From positions 1 through 16,101 of the forward strand of contig JBFJVD010000036.1 in the NCBI GenBank assembly GCA_041624375.1: a stretch of 16,101 nt of DNA. The letters are read 5' to 3'. The notes beneath the pieces were generated by a model. The model did not search any database, was not told the DNA's origin, and was given only the letters and a program-made list of their open reading frames with translations. The DNA is from JBFJVD01 sp041624375 (lineage in GTDB: Bacteria; Chloroflexota; Anaerolineae; Anaerolineales; E44-bin32). A program made the translations under genes and the position numbers. Position 1 is the stretch's first letter. Each line of letters opens with the position of its first letter. Positions 8,566 through 15,971 of the stretch are shown here, piece after piece.

Positions 8566-9267
8566 CTAGTTCTCGCGGGTGGAGTGGGGAGGTTTGCGGG
8601 GGTCCTGGATCAGCTGTTGGCGTACGGCACGTTTGGCGGCTTGGCGGCGATTGACGGCGTGCAGCTTGCTCAGGATGCTGCGCACATGGCTCTTGACGGT
8701 GTAGATGCTGATCTGGAGGCTGGCGGCGATCTGCTTATCCGGGGCGCCGGTGGCGATCAGGCTCAGCACTTCGGTTTCGCGTGCCGTCAGATCGGGCTCT
8801 GTCCCCGAAGATCCCCGCGCCGCGGCAGGCGGGGGCGCTGCGGGCTGAGCGAACTCGTCAAGCAGCCGTGCAGCGAGCTTGGGCGTCAGCGCCGCATCGC
8901 CGGCCAGGACATCTCGCAGCCCGCGCAGGAAATCCGCCGATTGCACATTCTTGAGCAGGTAGCCGCTGGCGCCTGCCTTGATGGCCTCAAATAGATTTTC
9001 ATCTTCATCGTGGACGGTCAGGATGACGATCTTCGTCTTGATCCCTTCCTGCCGGATCAGGCGGGTGGCTTCCAGCCCGTTGCAGATGGGCATGTTGATG
9101 TCCATCACCACCAGGTCGGGCCGCAGGCTGCGTGCCAGTTCGAGCGCCTCCAGGCCCTCGGCGGCCATGCCCACGACCTGCAGGTCGCGCTGCGCGTTGA
9201 TCAGCCCGGCCAACCCTTCACGGAAGAGGGTGTGGTCGTCGGCCAGCAGGATCCGGGCCCGGCTCAT
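8566..9267 (-). CDS. NarL/NreC-type (LuxR family) response regulator
   Basis: A 233-residue transcription regulator. The receiver domain (1-120) has D10, D11, phosphoacceptor D56 in VVMDINMP, T84 and K106. A Pro/Ala linker (about 141-158) joins it to a LuxR-type helix-turn-helix starting DLTARETEVLSLIATGAPDK (159-178) with the recognition-helix segment SIYTVKSHVRSILSKL. I chose ATG at 9267-9265: MSRARILLADDH is a canonical receiver start, GAGGG lies just upstream, and the ATG overlaps the kinase stop (ATGA, 4 nt). A longer in-frame extension to 9438 reads through kinase sequence and is not credible. Its partner is the adjacent sensor kinase; its nearest downstream target is the nxr operon, starting 98 nt away on the same strand. 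Confidence 0.93.
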   Translation of the reverse strand: MSRARILLADDHTLFREGLAGLINAQRDLQVVGMAAEGLEALELARSLRPDLVVMDINMPICNGLEATRLIRQEGIKTKIVILTVHDEDENLFEAIKAGASGYLLKNVQSADFLRGLRDVLAGDAALTPKLAARLLDEFAQPAAPPPAAARGSSGTEPDLTARETEVLSLIATGAPDKQIAASLQISIYTVKSHVRSILSKLHAVNRRQAAKRAVRQQLIQDPRKPPHSTREN

Positions 9268-11144
9268 ATCGCCCTCAAACCTTCCGGGGTGGCCAGGGGG
9301 AAGCAGGCTGTCACGCGCGTGCCATCTCCCGGATGGCTTTCCACCGTCAGGTGCCCGCCGCTGCGCGCGGCGCGTTGGTGCATGATTTCCAGCCCCAGAT
9401 GCGAGGGATCTCTGGGCAGCTCCGGGTCGAATCCGCATCCATTGTCTTGAAAGACCATCCGGGACAGCTGATCGACGCAGTCGACCGTGAGCGTGATGTG
9501 ACTTGCCTGTGCATGCCGGCGCGCGTTGTTGAGCGCCTCCCGCAGGATGTGCATCGCCTGGTTTTGGACGACAGGGTGGAGGATCAAGGCGGTCTCGTCC
9601 TCCACCTCGAAGGTGACCGGGATCTGGAACAGATCGCTGAACTCCTTGAGCTGCGCCTCGATCCGGCCACGGAGGTCGCGCGGATCGGGCGGTGCCTCAC
9701 GCAGCCCAATGAGTGCGGCGCGCAATTGTTGATAGGCGGCTTCGATCTCGGACCCCATCTCAACCAGCGTTTCGTGGGCCAGGCCCGGCTCCCCGGCCGC
9801 AGCAAGATCGCCCACCTGCTCAAGTTTAAGCCGAAGGAAGCTCAACCTCTGTGCAAGGTCGTCATGCAGCGCGGCCGCCAGCTGCTGCCGCTCCTCCAGC
9901 CGGGCGGTTGTCTCCGTCTGCCGGTGACCGGCCTCGATCAGGCGGTGGTTGCTGATGGCGACGGCGGCCGCGTTGGCCAGCAGGGCGAGCGCACGATGAC
10001 CCTCTGCGCTCAGATCTGCCTCGGTCTGAGGGGTGACACACAGCGTGCCCAGCTGCATGACGCCCGTCTGAATGGGAACGGACACACATGTCCCGGCGGC
10101 TGGATCCAGCCGAAAGCTGCAGCGGGCACAGGCCGAGTCCAGGTTCTCGCCGTTCGAACCGAAGGGACCGGACGCGATCAGCGTGCCAATGGAGCTTGCC
10201 TGCCGCGGGGCACCGCTCGCGCGGTCGAAGCTTGTGGCGGAAAGCTTCAGCTGATCCTGATCGGGTTCCAGCAGGCAAAGGGTTGCCTGCCGGGCTTCCA
10301 CCAGGAGCCGAGCTCGATCGGTGACCGACTGGAGCAGCTGGTCCAGCTCCTGTTGGGCGACGATCTCCTGGCTGAACTCAAAGGCGGTCTCCAGTTCGCG
10401 GGTGCGAAAGGCAACCTGCTCCTCGAGCCTGCGCCGGGCAGCGGCCACCTCCTGGCGCATGCCATCGAACGAGGCCGCCAGTTCGTCCAATTCGTCCAGG
10501 CTGAGCCGTGGAACGGGCGCGTCGAGGTCCCCCGAGCCGATCCGCTCAGCGGTCGCCCCCAGCTGCTCCAGCGGCTGGATGATTCGCTGGCGGGTCACCC
10601 AGGTACCCCAGGCGAGCAAGATCAAGGCCGCCGCCAGGAAGCTGCCTTGGATGAGCTCAAGGCGAAAGAGTTTGGCCCGCGCAGCGGTTTCGTAGGACGT
10701 CACTACGACGTCGAGTTGGGCCAGCAGCCGCGCGGCCTCCTGCTCGAGGTTGATCCGGGAAGCCGGTGAGAGCTGGGCCTGGAAGCGCTGCCAGATTGCG
10801 TCGACTTCGTCGAGCTGCGCCCGGATCTGTGCCGAGGGCGCGGGCGGCACCGTCACCGGATCACCCTGCGCGTCCAGCGCCTGGCCCCCAAATCGGAGGG
10901 CCTGCAGCGACTGATCGAAACGAGCGACGGCTTCGGAAAGCGCCGGGCTTTCGGGTTGGCTGAGCGCCATCCACAGCATCTGCTGGGAGAGCATTCGTTC
11001 CCGCCCGGCGAGGTTGATCACCAGCGCGTCATGCTGCTGGGCGCGAATCGCGGCGTAGGTCGCGGCCCCCGAACCCACCACCAGCAGGAGGAAGGCCAGC
11101 AGGATCAGCCCGAGTTGGCCCCGGAGCGAACGGAAACGCGTCAT
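9264..11144 (-). CDS. NarX-like membrane sensor histidine kinase with Cys-bearing GAF domain
   Basis: A 626-residue kinase. Order: TM1 (about 10-32); an extracytoplasmic sensor region with NLAGRERMLSQQM (44-56), like the P-box of NarX/PilJ-type sensors that bind nitrate or nitrite; TM2 (about 166-184); HAMP (185-240); a coiled coil; a GAF-like domain (about 265-400) with C290, C339, C342, C353 and C369; a HisKA_3 dimerisation domain with H427 in ALHDDLAQRL; and an HATPase domain with REALNNARRHA (535-545), DNGCGF (567-572) and HLGLEIM (582-588). ATG has GGAGG 7 nt upstream. It likely senses nitrate/nitrite outside the cell and possibly redox state through the cysteines, then phosphorylates the adjacent regulator. 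The nitrate ligand is inferred from the P-box resemblance and the nxr neighbourhood. Confidence 0.9.
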   Translation of the reverse strand: MTRFRSLRGQLGLILLAFLLLVVGSGAATYAAIRAQQHDALVINLAGRERMLSQQMLWMALSQPESPALSEAVARFDQSLQALRFGGQALDAQGDPVTVPPAPSAQIRAQLDEVDAIWQRFQAQLSPASRINLEQEAARLLAQLDVVVTSYETAARAKLFRLELIQGSFLAAALILLAWGTWVTRQRIIQPLEQLGATAERIGSGDLDAPVPRLSLDELDELAASFDGMRQEVAAARRRLEEQVAFRTRELETAFEFSQEIVAQQELDQLLQSVTDRARLLVEARQATLCLLEPDQDQLKLSATSFDRASGAPRQASSIGTLIASGPFGSNGENLDSACARCSFRLDPAAGTCVSVPIQTGVMQLGTLCVTPQTEADLSAEGHRALALLANAAAVAISNHRLIEAGHRQTETTARLEERQQLAAALHDDLAQRLSFLRLKLEQVGDLAAAGEPGLAHETLVEMGSEIEAAYQQLRAALIGLREAPPDPRDLRGRIEAQLKEFSDLFQIPVTFEVEDETALILHPVVQNQAMHILREALNNARRHAQASHITLTVDCVDQLSRMVFQDNGCGFDPELPRDPSHLGLEIMHQRAARSGGHLTVESHPGDGTRVTACFPLATPEGLRAI

Positions 11145-11206
11145 ACCGAAGCCTCCGTACGCACACCCGTCCTTCAGAACGCCCGCCGCGCGCCAGATCC
11201 CTTGTA

Positions 11207-11230
11207 CATCGCCTCGATGAGAGCGCGATG
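11207..11230 (-). terminator. Hairpin after the thiolase gene (possible operon end)
   Basis: CATCGC plus CTC pairs with GAG plus GCGATG, giving a 9-bp stem with one bulged base and a 5-nt loop. It starts 11 nt beyond the thiolase stop and precedes the kinase gene. There is no U-run, so it is not a classic intrinsic terminator; it may mark a 3' end or a processing point separating the catabolic operon from the kinase-regulator pair. The rest of the 11145-11240 gap shows no clear promoter. Confidence 0.35.
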
Positions 11231-11240
11231 TGCGCGCAGT

Positions 11241-12458
11241 TCAGGCGGCATCGCCCACCTTGACGACCAGCGCGGCGGCCGTGTCACCGGCGGCGCAGCC
11301 GGTGAAGAGCCCCAGGCCGCCGCCGCGCAGCTCAAGCTCCTCGATCAGTTCGATGACCAGGCGCATCCCGGTGGGCGCCTGGGGATGTCCCCAGATCAGG
11401 GAGCTGCCGTAGTTGTTCATGTCTTCAACCCGGACGCCCAGGCCGCGGGCCAGCGAGATGTCGTTCAGCGCGAACGGGTTGTGGGTCTTGATCGCCGCTA
11501 GATCCTCGACCCGCACGCCGGCGTCCGCCAAGGCAGCCTGGCTGGCGGGCAGATTCGCCTGCGGCATAAAGCCCCGGCGGGCGCGGGCCTGCGCAAAGGC
11601 CAGCAGGCGGACCTCCACGTCCGGCCGCTGGCTCAGCTGCGCCGCGCCGGCGCGGCTGCTGAGCACCATGCCGGCATTACCGTCGGCCGGGAAAGTCTGG
11701 CCGCCGTAGGTGACGGTGCCCTCCGGCAGGACGGGCCGCAGCTTCGCCAGGCCCTCAGCGCTGGTGGGGAACACCCCTTCGTCGCCGGTCACTTCGGCGG
11801 TGACCCGGCGGCCGTCCGGCTTCACCTGAATGGGCGTCACCATGAAGCGGCGGTGGAAGCTGGCCTTATCCGCCAGGGCGGACTGGTACTGCTCATAGCG
11901 CAGCAGGGCGACTTCATGCTGCGCCTCGACGTCGATCCCCTCTTCCCGAGCCACGTTCTCGGCCGTTTCGATCATGGCGTTCATCGCCCACGGATCGCAG
12001 TTGAAGTTGTCCCAGACCCAATCTTCGACATCGGGTCGGGCGCCGGGTGCGTGCGGCTGGGGGTAGACCATATGCGGTCCGTTGGAGGTGCGATCGGTGG
12101 TGATGCAGAGCACGGCGGCGCCGTTGGCCGCCTGTTTAAGTTCGACTTCCTGGGCGGCGCTGGCGATCACGCGTGCAGAGGTGGCACAGGCCTGGGCGAT
12201 GGTGGGTCCGGTGGTCCATTCGGCGCCAAGCAGCCCGGCCAGCCACGGCGCCCCGTAGAAGGAGCCTTTGGCGGGAACCGTCATGCCCAGCTGCAGGCTG
12301 TCGAACTGGGCCGGATCGAGCCCGCGCGCTTCGAGCGCCGTCGCCGTGACTTCAGCGGCGAAGGTGATCGGGTGGAGCGCGGCGAAACTGCCCTGCCACT
12401 TGCAGAACGGAGTCGACCAGTACGCGCCGTAGGGAATGTAGGTGTGTTCAAAGCGCAT
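11241..12458 (-). CDS. Thiolase-family protein (acetyl-CoA acyltransferase-like)
   Basis: A 405-residue thiolase fold protein. The N-terminus STPFCKWQGSFAALHP parallels the RTPFGxFxGSL of thiolases. The nucleophile is probably C91 in AQACATSARVIASA, H358 lies in NNYGSSLIWGHPQAPTG (348-364, the NxxGGAIAxGHPxGxTG motif), and C388 lies in FTGCAAGDTAAA (the CxGGGxG motif). The motifs are diverged, and KTHNPFA replaces the usual NEAFA, so substrate preference may be unusual. The role would be CoA-dependent cleavage of a 3-ketoacyl-CoA as the last step of the neighbouring pathway; condensation is the reverse possibility. ATG at 12458 has AGGAGG 6 nt upstream; a longer in-frame extension to 12938 overlaps the SDR gene and is rejected. 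It lies 50 nt after the SDR stop. Confidence 0.88.
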   Translation of the reverse strand: MRFEHTYIPYGAYWSTPFCKWQGSFAALHPITFAAEVTATALEARGLDPAQFDSLQLGMTVPAKGSFYGAPWLAGLLGAEWTTGPTIAQACATSARVIASAAQEVELKQAANGAAVLCITTDRTSNGPHMVYPQPHAPGARPDVEDWVWDNFNCDPWAMNAMIETAENVAREEGIDVEAQHEVALLRYEQYQSALADKASFHRRFMVTPIQVKPDGRRVTAEVTGDEGVFPTSAEGLAKLRPVLPEGTVTYGGQTFPADGNAGMVLSSRAGAAQLSQRPDVEVRLLAFAQARARRGFMPQANLPASQAALADAGVRVEDLAAIKTHNPFALNDISLARGLGVRVEDMNNYGSSLIWGHPQAPTGMRLVIELIEELELRGGGLGLFTGCAAGDTAAALVVKVGDAA

Positions 12459-12485
12459 GCGCGCCTCCTGCAGCTCGGCAAACGG

Positions 12486-12500
12486 GCCAGCTGGGCTGGC
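12486..12500 (-). repeat. Intercistronic hairpin between SDR and thiolase genes
   Basis: GCCAGC and GCTGGC form a perfect 6-bp stem with a 3-nt loop, in the 50-nt gap just upstream of the thiolase ribosome binding site. No T-run follows. It may stabilise or process the transcript; function unproven. Confidence 0.35.
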
Positions 12501-12508
12501 GCCGCGTC

Positions 12509-13276
12509 TCAGACCCCGACGGTGGCGCCGCCATCCACAAACAGGACCTGGCCGGTGATGTAGCTGGCTTCGTTCGACACCAGAAACAGGTGCACGGCGG
12601 CGATCTCTTCGGGCTCCGCCATGCGCCGCAGCGGGATCTTCTCGAGCAGCGCGTCCCGGATCTTGTCTGGAATGCCGGCCGTCATCTGCGTGCGGGTGGC
12701 GCCCGGAGCCACACAGTTCACCTTGATCCCAAAGCGGGCCCACTCCAGCGCCAGTGTTCGGGTAAGGCCGATCACGCCCGCTTTGGAGGCCGAATAGTTG
12801 GCCTGGCCGATGTTCCCCAGGGCGGCGACCGAGGCCGTGTTGACGATGTGTCCCGAACCCTGGCGGATCATGGGCACGGATGCGGCTTGCGCGCACAGGA
12901 AGCTGCCCTTGAGGTTCACGGCAAGCACCGGATCCCACTGGCTGTCGTCCAGGTAGTGGGGCGTCTCGTCTTTGATCTTCACGGCCAGCGCATCGCGGTT
13001 GATGCCGGCGTTGTTGATCAGGATGTCGAGCCGGTCAAAGCGCTCGAGCGTCTGGTCGACCAGGCGCAAGGTGTCCTCACGCGAGGTCACATCCATCTGC
13101 AGCACGCTGATCTCCTTGGACGTGGTTCCTAGCTCATCGACCAGCTTGGCCAGCCCGTCATCGTCCAGGTCGGCGGCCATCACGTGCGCGCCTTCGGCTG
13201 CAAAGCGCATAGCCGTCGCCCGACCAATGCCGCTGGCGGCGCCGGTGATGACGGCAACTTTGCCTTCGAGTCTCAT
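12509..13276 (-). CDS. Short-chain dehydrogenase/reductase (FabG / 3-hydroxyacyl-CoA dehydrogenase type)
   Basis: A 255-residue classical SDR: nucleotide-binding TGAASGIG (11-18), D36 after beta-2 (points to NAD rather than NADP), NNAG (88-91), N121, and the catalytic S149, Y161 and K165 in YSASK. The C-terminal YITGQVLFVDGG is typical of FabG-like enzymes. In this operon it most plausibly oxidises a 3-hydroxyacyl-CoA formed by the hydratases to the 3-ketoacyl-CoA used by the thiolase. ATG at 13276 (MRLEGKVAVITG) has AGGAG 6 nt upstream; an upstream in-frame TTG at 13291 sits on that ribosome binding site and is not credible. An insertion-like segment (97-112, AVKIKDETPHYLDDSQ) is longer than in standard FabG. 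Family certain; substrate inferred. Confidence 0.92.
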   Translation of the reverse strand: MRLEGKVAVITGAASGIGRATAMRFAAEGAHVMAADLDDDGLAKLVDELGTTSKEISVLQMDVTSREDTLRLVDQTLERFDRLDILINNAGINRDALAVKIKDETPHYLDDSQWDPVLAVNLKGSFLCAQAASVPMIRQGSGHIVNTASVAALGNIGQANYSASKAGVIGLTRTLALEWARFGIKVNCVAPGATRTQMTAGIPDKIRDALLEKIPLRRMAEPEEIAAVHLFLVSNEASYITGQVLFVDGGATVGV

Positions 13277-13311
13277 GGGTTTCTCCTGCAATCACCGCCG
13301 GCCGGCAGCGG

Positions 13312-13764
13312 TCAGCCTTCGGCCTGGCGGCGCATCATCAGCGTCCAGCGCCCCTCTTGAACAACCTGCTCTTCCTGGTTGAGGACCTGAACATCGAAGA
13401 AGACGATGCCCCGGTCGGGTTTCGAGATGGCCTTCTTCTCGGCCACCGTCAGTTTCAAGCGGACCGTGTCGCCCAGGTGGACCGGACCGGTGTAGCGGAT
13501 CTGCTGTTCCATCAGGGCTAGCGTTGTGCCTTCAAAGATGCCGGTCCAGTTGGCCATGCCGGTGGCCATCGCCGCCACGAGCATGCCGTGGGCGATGCGC
13601 GACCCAAAGGGCGTTTTCGCTGCAAATTCGGCGTCGATGTGGAGGGGGTTGAAGTCCCCCGAGAGGCCGGCAAAGCCGACGACGTCCGTTTCGGTCACGG
13701 TGCGCGCCGGCGACAGGAACGCCTGCCCCTCATCAAATTGGTCGAATGTCAGTCCGGTGCTCAG
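13312..13764 (-). CDS. MaoC-family (R)-enoyl-CoA hydratase, probable CTG start
   Basis: A hot-dog-fold hydratase with a textbook hydratase-2 motif, FAGLSGDFNPLHID, with catalytic D37 and H42. It would add water to an enoyl-CoA. The start is unusual: the conserved N-terminus (LTFDQFDEGQAFLSPARTVTETD) is encoded in frame right after the TGA of the preceding gene, but no ATG, GTG or TTG occurs there. CTG at 13764-13762 has AGGAG 8 nt upstream and gives a normal 150 residues. The first conventional start, GTG at 13698, would drop the conserved N-terminal strand and has no good ribosome binding site. The CTG lies 3 nt after the crotonase TGA, in the same frame, so readthrough into a fusion is a remote alternative. 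The SDR gene follows after 35 nt. Confidence 0.85.
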   Translation of the reverse strand: MSTGLTFDQFDEGQAFLSPARTVTETDVVGFAGLSGDFNPLHIDAEFAAKTPFGSRIAHGMLVAAMATGMANWTGIFEGTTLALMEQQIRYTGPVHLGDTVRLKLTVAEKKAISKPDRGIVFFDVQVLNQEEQVVQEGRWTLMMRRQAEG

Positions 13765-13767
13765 CGC

Positions 13768-14829
13768 TCACACTCCTTCAGCGACCGGTTCCAGCGCCGC
13801 GCCACAGACCCCACAATGCGCGAAACCGGCGGGTAGATCGCGTGCGCCGCAGGTCGTGCACGTGAGGCTGTAGGGTCCCCAGCGGAATTCGCTGGAGCCT
13901 CCCTGTGCCGCCTGCTCTCGCAGTTTTCGGTACTCCGGGCGCCGCTTCTCGACAAAGGCGCTCATCCCCTCGAGCGGCTCCCAGGAGGCGTAGTGGATCG
14001 AGAGCCAATCGCGAGCGTGGCCGATGGTCTGGTGCCAGGCGAGGTCCTTCCAGAAGTTGGTCTGCTGCTTGGTGTAGCGCAGGCACTCTGGGAATTTGTC
14101 GATCAGCTCCTGGCAGAGTCGGTCGACGGCTTCGTCCAGCCGTGACAGGTCGATGGCATAGCCGTCCTCGCCGGCGTGCGCCGCCGAGATCTGCTCCGCG
14201 CTCGGACCCTCGATGAAGGCTCCGTCCTTTGTCACTGCCGGCACGACTTCGTTCACCAGGCCCCACTCCAGGGCGACCTGCGGACGGATTTCCTTGTTCG
14301 TCATGAGGATGTAGCGAGCGCGGCGATCGCCGACCAGAAGCGGCAGCCACTGGGTGGCCCCACCGGCGGCGACGCTCCCCACGCTGGTGCCCACCTGCTT
14401 GATGTAGGTGTGATCCCCCATGACCGAGAGGTCGCAGGCTAGCTGGGACTCGTTGCCGCCGCCGACCGCCATCCCGTTGAGGCGGGCGATGACCGGCTTG
14501 CCGGTGTTCAGGATGCTCTCGATGTAGCCGCCAAAAAGCACCATATACTTCCAGTAATCGCGCGGCCGCTGGATGTACTCGGCCGCGTACTCCTTCACGT
14601 CGCCGCCGGTGCAGAATGCCCGCTCGCCGGCGCCGGTGAAGACGATCACGGCCACCCGATCGTCGAATGCCGCCTGCCGGAAGGCGCTGGTGAGCTCAAC
14701 GAGGGCGTTGGTGCTGTAGGCGTTGTAGTGCTGCGGGCGGTTGATGGTGATGCGGGCGATCCAGTCCCGAACTTCGTAGAGGATCTCCTCATACTCGTGG
14801 ACAGGGCTGGCGAGCTGCGAGATGTCCAT
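13768..14829 (-). CDS. Crotonase-family (BamA-like) hydratase/hydrolase with C-terminal zinc ribbon
   Basis: A 353-residue protein. Residues 15-295 are a crotonase domain with QHYNAYST (33-40), VFTGAGERAFCTGGDVKEYA (63-82), the oxyanion segment and GGGNESQLACDL (123-134, E127 matching the first catalytic Glu), and IDLSRLDEAVDRL (226-238). These resemble the ring-opening 6-oxocyclohex-1-ene-1-carbonyl-CoA hydrolase BamA more than short-chain enoyl-CoA hydratases. The second Glu of classical hydratases is absent (KQVGTS), as I recall for BamA. Residues 324-342 add C324-x2-C327-x11-C339-x2-C342, a zinc-ribbon finger like that of DUF35 thiolase partners; this fusion is unusual. ATG has GGAGGA 7 nt upstream. 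The role is hydration or hydrolytic C-C cleavage of a CoA-thioester; whether the substrate is alicyclic or straight-chain is open. Confidence 0.85.
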   Translation of the reverse strand: MDISQLASPVHEYEEILYEVRDWIARITINRPQHYNAYSTNALVELTSAFRQAAFDDRVAVIVFTGAGERAFCTGGDVKEYAAEYIQRPRDYWKYMVLFGGYIESILNTGKPVIARLNGMAVGGGNESQLACDLSVMGDHTYIKQVGTSVGSVAAGGATQWLPLLVGDRRARYILMTNKEIRPQVALEWGLVNEVVPAVTKDGAFIEGPSAEQISAAHAGEDGYAIDLSRLDEAVDRLCQELIDKFPECLRYTKQQTNFWKDLAWHQTIGHARDWLSIHYASWEPLEGMSAFVEKRRPEYRKLREQAAQGGSSEFRWGPYSLTCTTCGARDLPAGFAHCGVCGAALEPVAEGV

Positions 14830-14881
14830 AGGGTGTTCCTCCGATGTCTGCGCTGTTTGTGCCTGGCCAACCTCGCCGGGG

Positions 14882-14910
14882 CCGGTCGGGACCGGTTTGC
14901 CGGGCCGACC
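14882..14910 (-). repeat. Overlapping inverted repeats between paaX and the crotonase gene
   Basis: The 98-nt gap 14830-14927 holds CCGGTC/GACCGG arms (14882-14895) and, overlapping them, GGTCGG (14884-14889) paired with CCGACC (14905-14910). Only one hairpin can form at a time. No T-run and no clear promoter are visible, so the gap probably stays inside the operon transcript. A processing or attenuation role is speculative. Confidence 0.3.
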
Positions 14911-14927
14911 CGCTGCCGCGAGGAAGC

Positions 14928-15776
14928 TCAGGCACCCACGGGATCGAATGAGAGCACGTCGCTGATGAAGGCCTCGGTGGGTTCGGCCAGCAGCCGGCGA
15001 AATTCGTAAAAGACCTCATTGGCGCGCGTGCCCAACCAATCCTTGGGGAGCAGTTCGGGGGGCAGGTTTGGATCACGGCGCGGGAATTGTGAGTACTCGA
15101 GTGCCACCCAGAATCGCAGCTGGAAGCTGGCCTCCGGGGACAAAGGTTTGCCATCGCTGGAGTCGCGTCGGTAGGACTTCAAGAGCGGTTCGTACCGATC
15201 CAGGAACTCCCGGTACAGCGCGTTGATCCCCTCCAGATCCCAACAGCGCTCGACGATTTCGGCGTTACTGGCGAAGTTCAGATGCATGTCGGAAAAGTAG
15301 ACGGCGTAGGGGAAGGCCTCCAGGTCTTCGAGGTCACTGGCCACCGCCTCGCGGCGGTCGTTGGGGGCGATCCATACGCCGGGCGCCAGCTGTCCAAAGC
15401 CGAGCCAGCCGAGGCGTTTGCGCAGGTCGGTGCGGATATGCCGCTTCTCCTCGGGCACCGAATAGACGACCATATGCCAATGCCCATCCCACTCCTTGCG
15501 CCGCGGTTCGAAGATGCGCGCCCCGCCTTCGTCGACGATGTGTTTGCCGCGCCGCGTGAGGCGGTAGCGGCTGTAGCGGCCGATCCGTTCGGATTCCAGC
15601 CAGCCTTTCTGTCCCATCCGGGACAGCGTCGACCGTGCGGCGCGCTCGCTGACTTCGAGCAGTTCCAGCATGCGGAGCAGGCTGGGGGTCCATGCCACGC
15701 CGCCCCGGGCTTCAATGTAGTCTCCGAAAAGGGTGAAGATCAGGATCTGGGTCTGGATGGAAGGTGGGTCAATCAT
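14928..15776 (-). CDS. paaX: PaaX-family transcriptional repressor
   Basis: A 282-residue regulator with the PaaX layout: an N-terminal winged helix-turn-helix (about 8-75, with IFTLFGDYIEARGGVAWTPS and VSERAARSTLSRMGQKGWLE), a central region RIFEPRRKEWDGHWHMVVYS, and LGWLGFGQLAPGVWIAPND. PaaX members repress aromatic or acyl-CoA catabolic genes and are released by a CoA-thioester such as phenylacetyl-CoA. I chose ATG at 15776 (MIDPPSIQTQ); the in-frame extension to 15983 runs back through the promoter and operator region. No strong Shine-Dalgarno precedes this ATG. It is the first gene of the minus-strand catabolic operon and divergent from the acyl-CoA dehydrogenase gene, so it probably represses both and itself. 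The effector is unknown. Confidence 0.9.
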   Translation of the reverse strand: MIDPPSIQTQILIFTLFGDYIEARGGVAWTPSLLRMLELLEVSERAARSTLSRMGQKGWLESERIGRYSRYRLTRRGKHIVDEGGARIFEPRRKEWDGHWHMVVYSVPEEKRHIRTDLRKRLGWLGFGQLAPGVWIAPNDRREAVASDLEDLEAFPYAVYFSDMHLNFASNAEIVERCWDLEGINALYREFLDRYEPLLKSYRRDSSDGKPLSPEASFQLRFWVALEYSQFPRRDPNLPPELLPKDWLGTRANEVFYEFRRLLAEPTEAFISDVLSFDPVGA

Positions 15777-15806
15777 GTCACAATTACGCACCTTGCCGTC
15801 GAAAAA

Positions 15807-15829
15807 GTGCGATATGTTCAGTATAGCAC
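15807..15829. promoter_or_regulatory. Operator-like inverted repeat over the paaX -10 box
   Basis: GTGCGATA (15807-15814) and TATAGCAC (15822-15829) are 8-bp arms with one mismatch, around a 7-nt spacer. The repeat covers the -10 box and probable start point of the paaX promoter. The left half, GTGCGATAT, recurs in inverted form and as a one-base variant near the divergent promoter, which supports it as a PaaX binding site. Confidence 0.6.
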
Positions 15830-15847
15830 CGGTTCGAAGCGAGTCAA
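15820..15847 (-). promoter_or_regulatory. Sigma-70-type promoter for paaX and the catabolic operon
   Basis: On the minus strand TTGACT (15847-15842) and TATACT (15825-15820) are separated by 16 bp, each one base from consensus. A start near 15813 would give a leader of about 36 nt before the paaX ATG. The -10 box lies inside a 23-bp inverted repeat, suggesting autorepression. Confidence 0.7.
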
Positions 15848-15892
15848 CACGGACGGACAGACGCGGATCGAGCCGGCTTGCAGCCGGGGTCT

Positions 15893-15920
15893 TTGACAGC
15901 GTGGCGGAACCTGCTATCAT
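15893..15920 (+). promoter_or_regulatory. Sigma-70-type promoter for the divergent acyl-CoA dehydrogenase gene
   Basis: TTGACA (15893-15898, perfect -35) and TATCAT (15915-15920) are 16 bp apart on the plus strand. A start near 15927 gives a leader of about 110 nt before the ATG at 16038. Operator-like motifs lie at and just downstream of the start point. Confidence 0.7.
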
Positions 15921-15924
15921 GCAT

Positions 15925-15971
15925 ATATCGCACATCCATGTCTGTCGGAAAAAGAGTGCGACATAATGTCG
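15925..15971. promoter_or_regulatory. Operator-like motifs downstream of the divergent promoter
   Basis: ATATCGCAC (15925-15933) is the exact reverse complement of GTGCGATAT in the paaX operator, and GTGCGACAT (15956-15964) is a one-base variant facing the other way. The latter overlaps a perfect dyad, CGACAT-A-ATGTCG (15959-15971). Their position over the start point and early leader fits repression of the acyl-CoA dehydrogenase gene by the PaaX-type regulator. Confidence 0.55.

Noticed and set aside
9268..9438. N-terminal extension of the response regulator
   Set aside because: It lies in the kinase coding sequence in another frame; the ATGA overlap at 9264-9267 with a ribosome binding site gives the canonical start.
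9333..10769. 478-codon plus-strand open frame opposite the kinase
   Set aside because: Antisense shadow of a kinase with all catalytic boxes; no ribosome binding site or recognisable domain.
12459..12938. N-terminal extension of the thiolase
   Set aside because: It overlaps the SDR gene almost fully and has shadow composition; the AGGAGG-supported ATG at 12458 gives a normal thiolase length.
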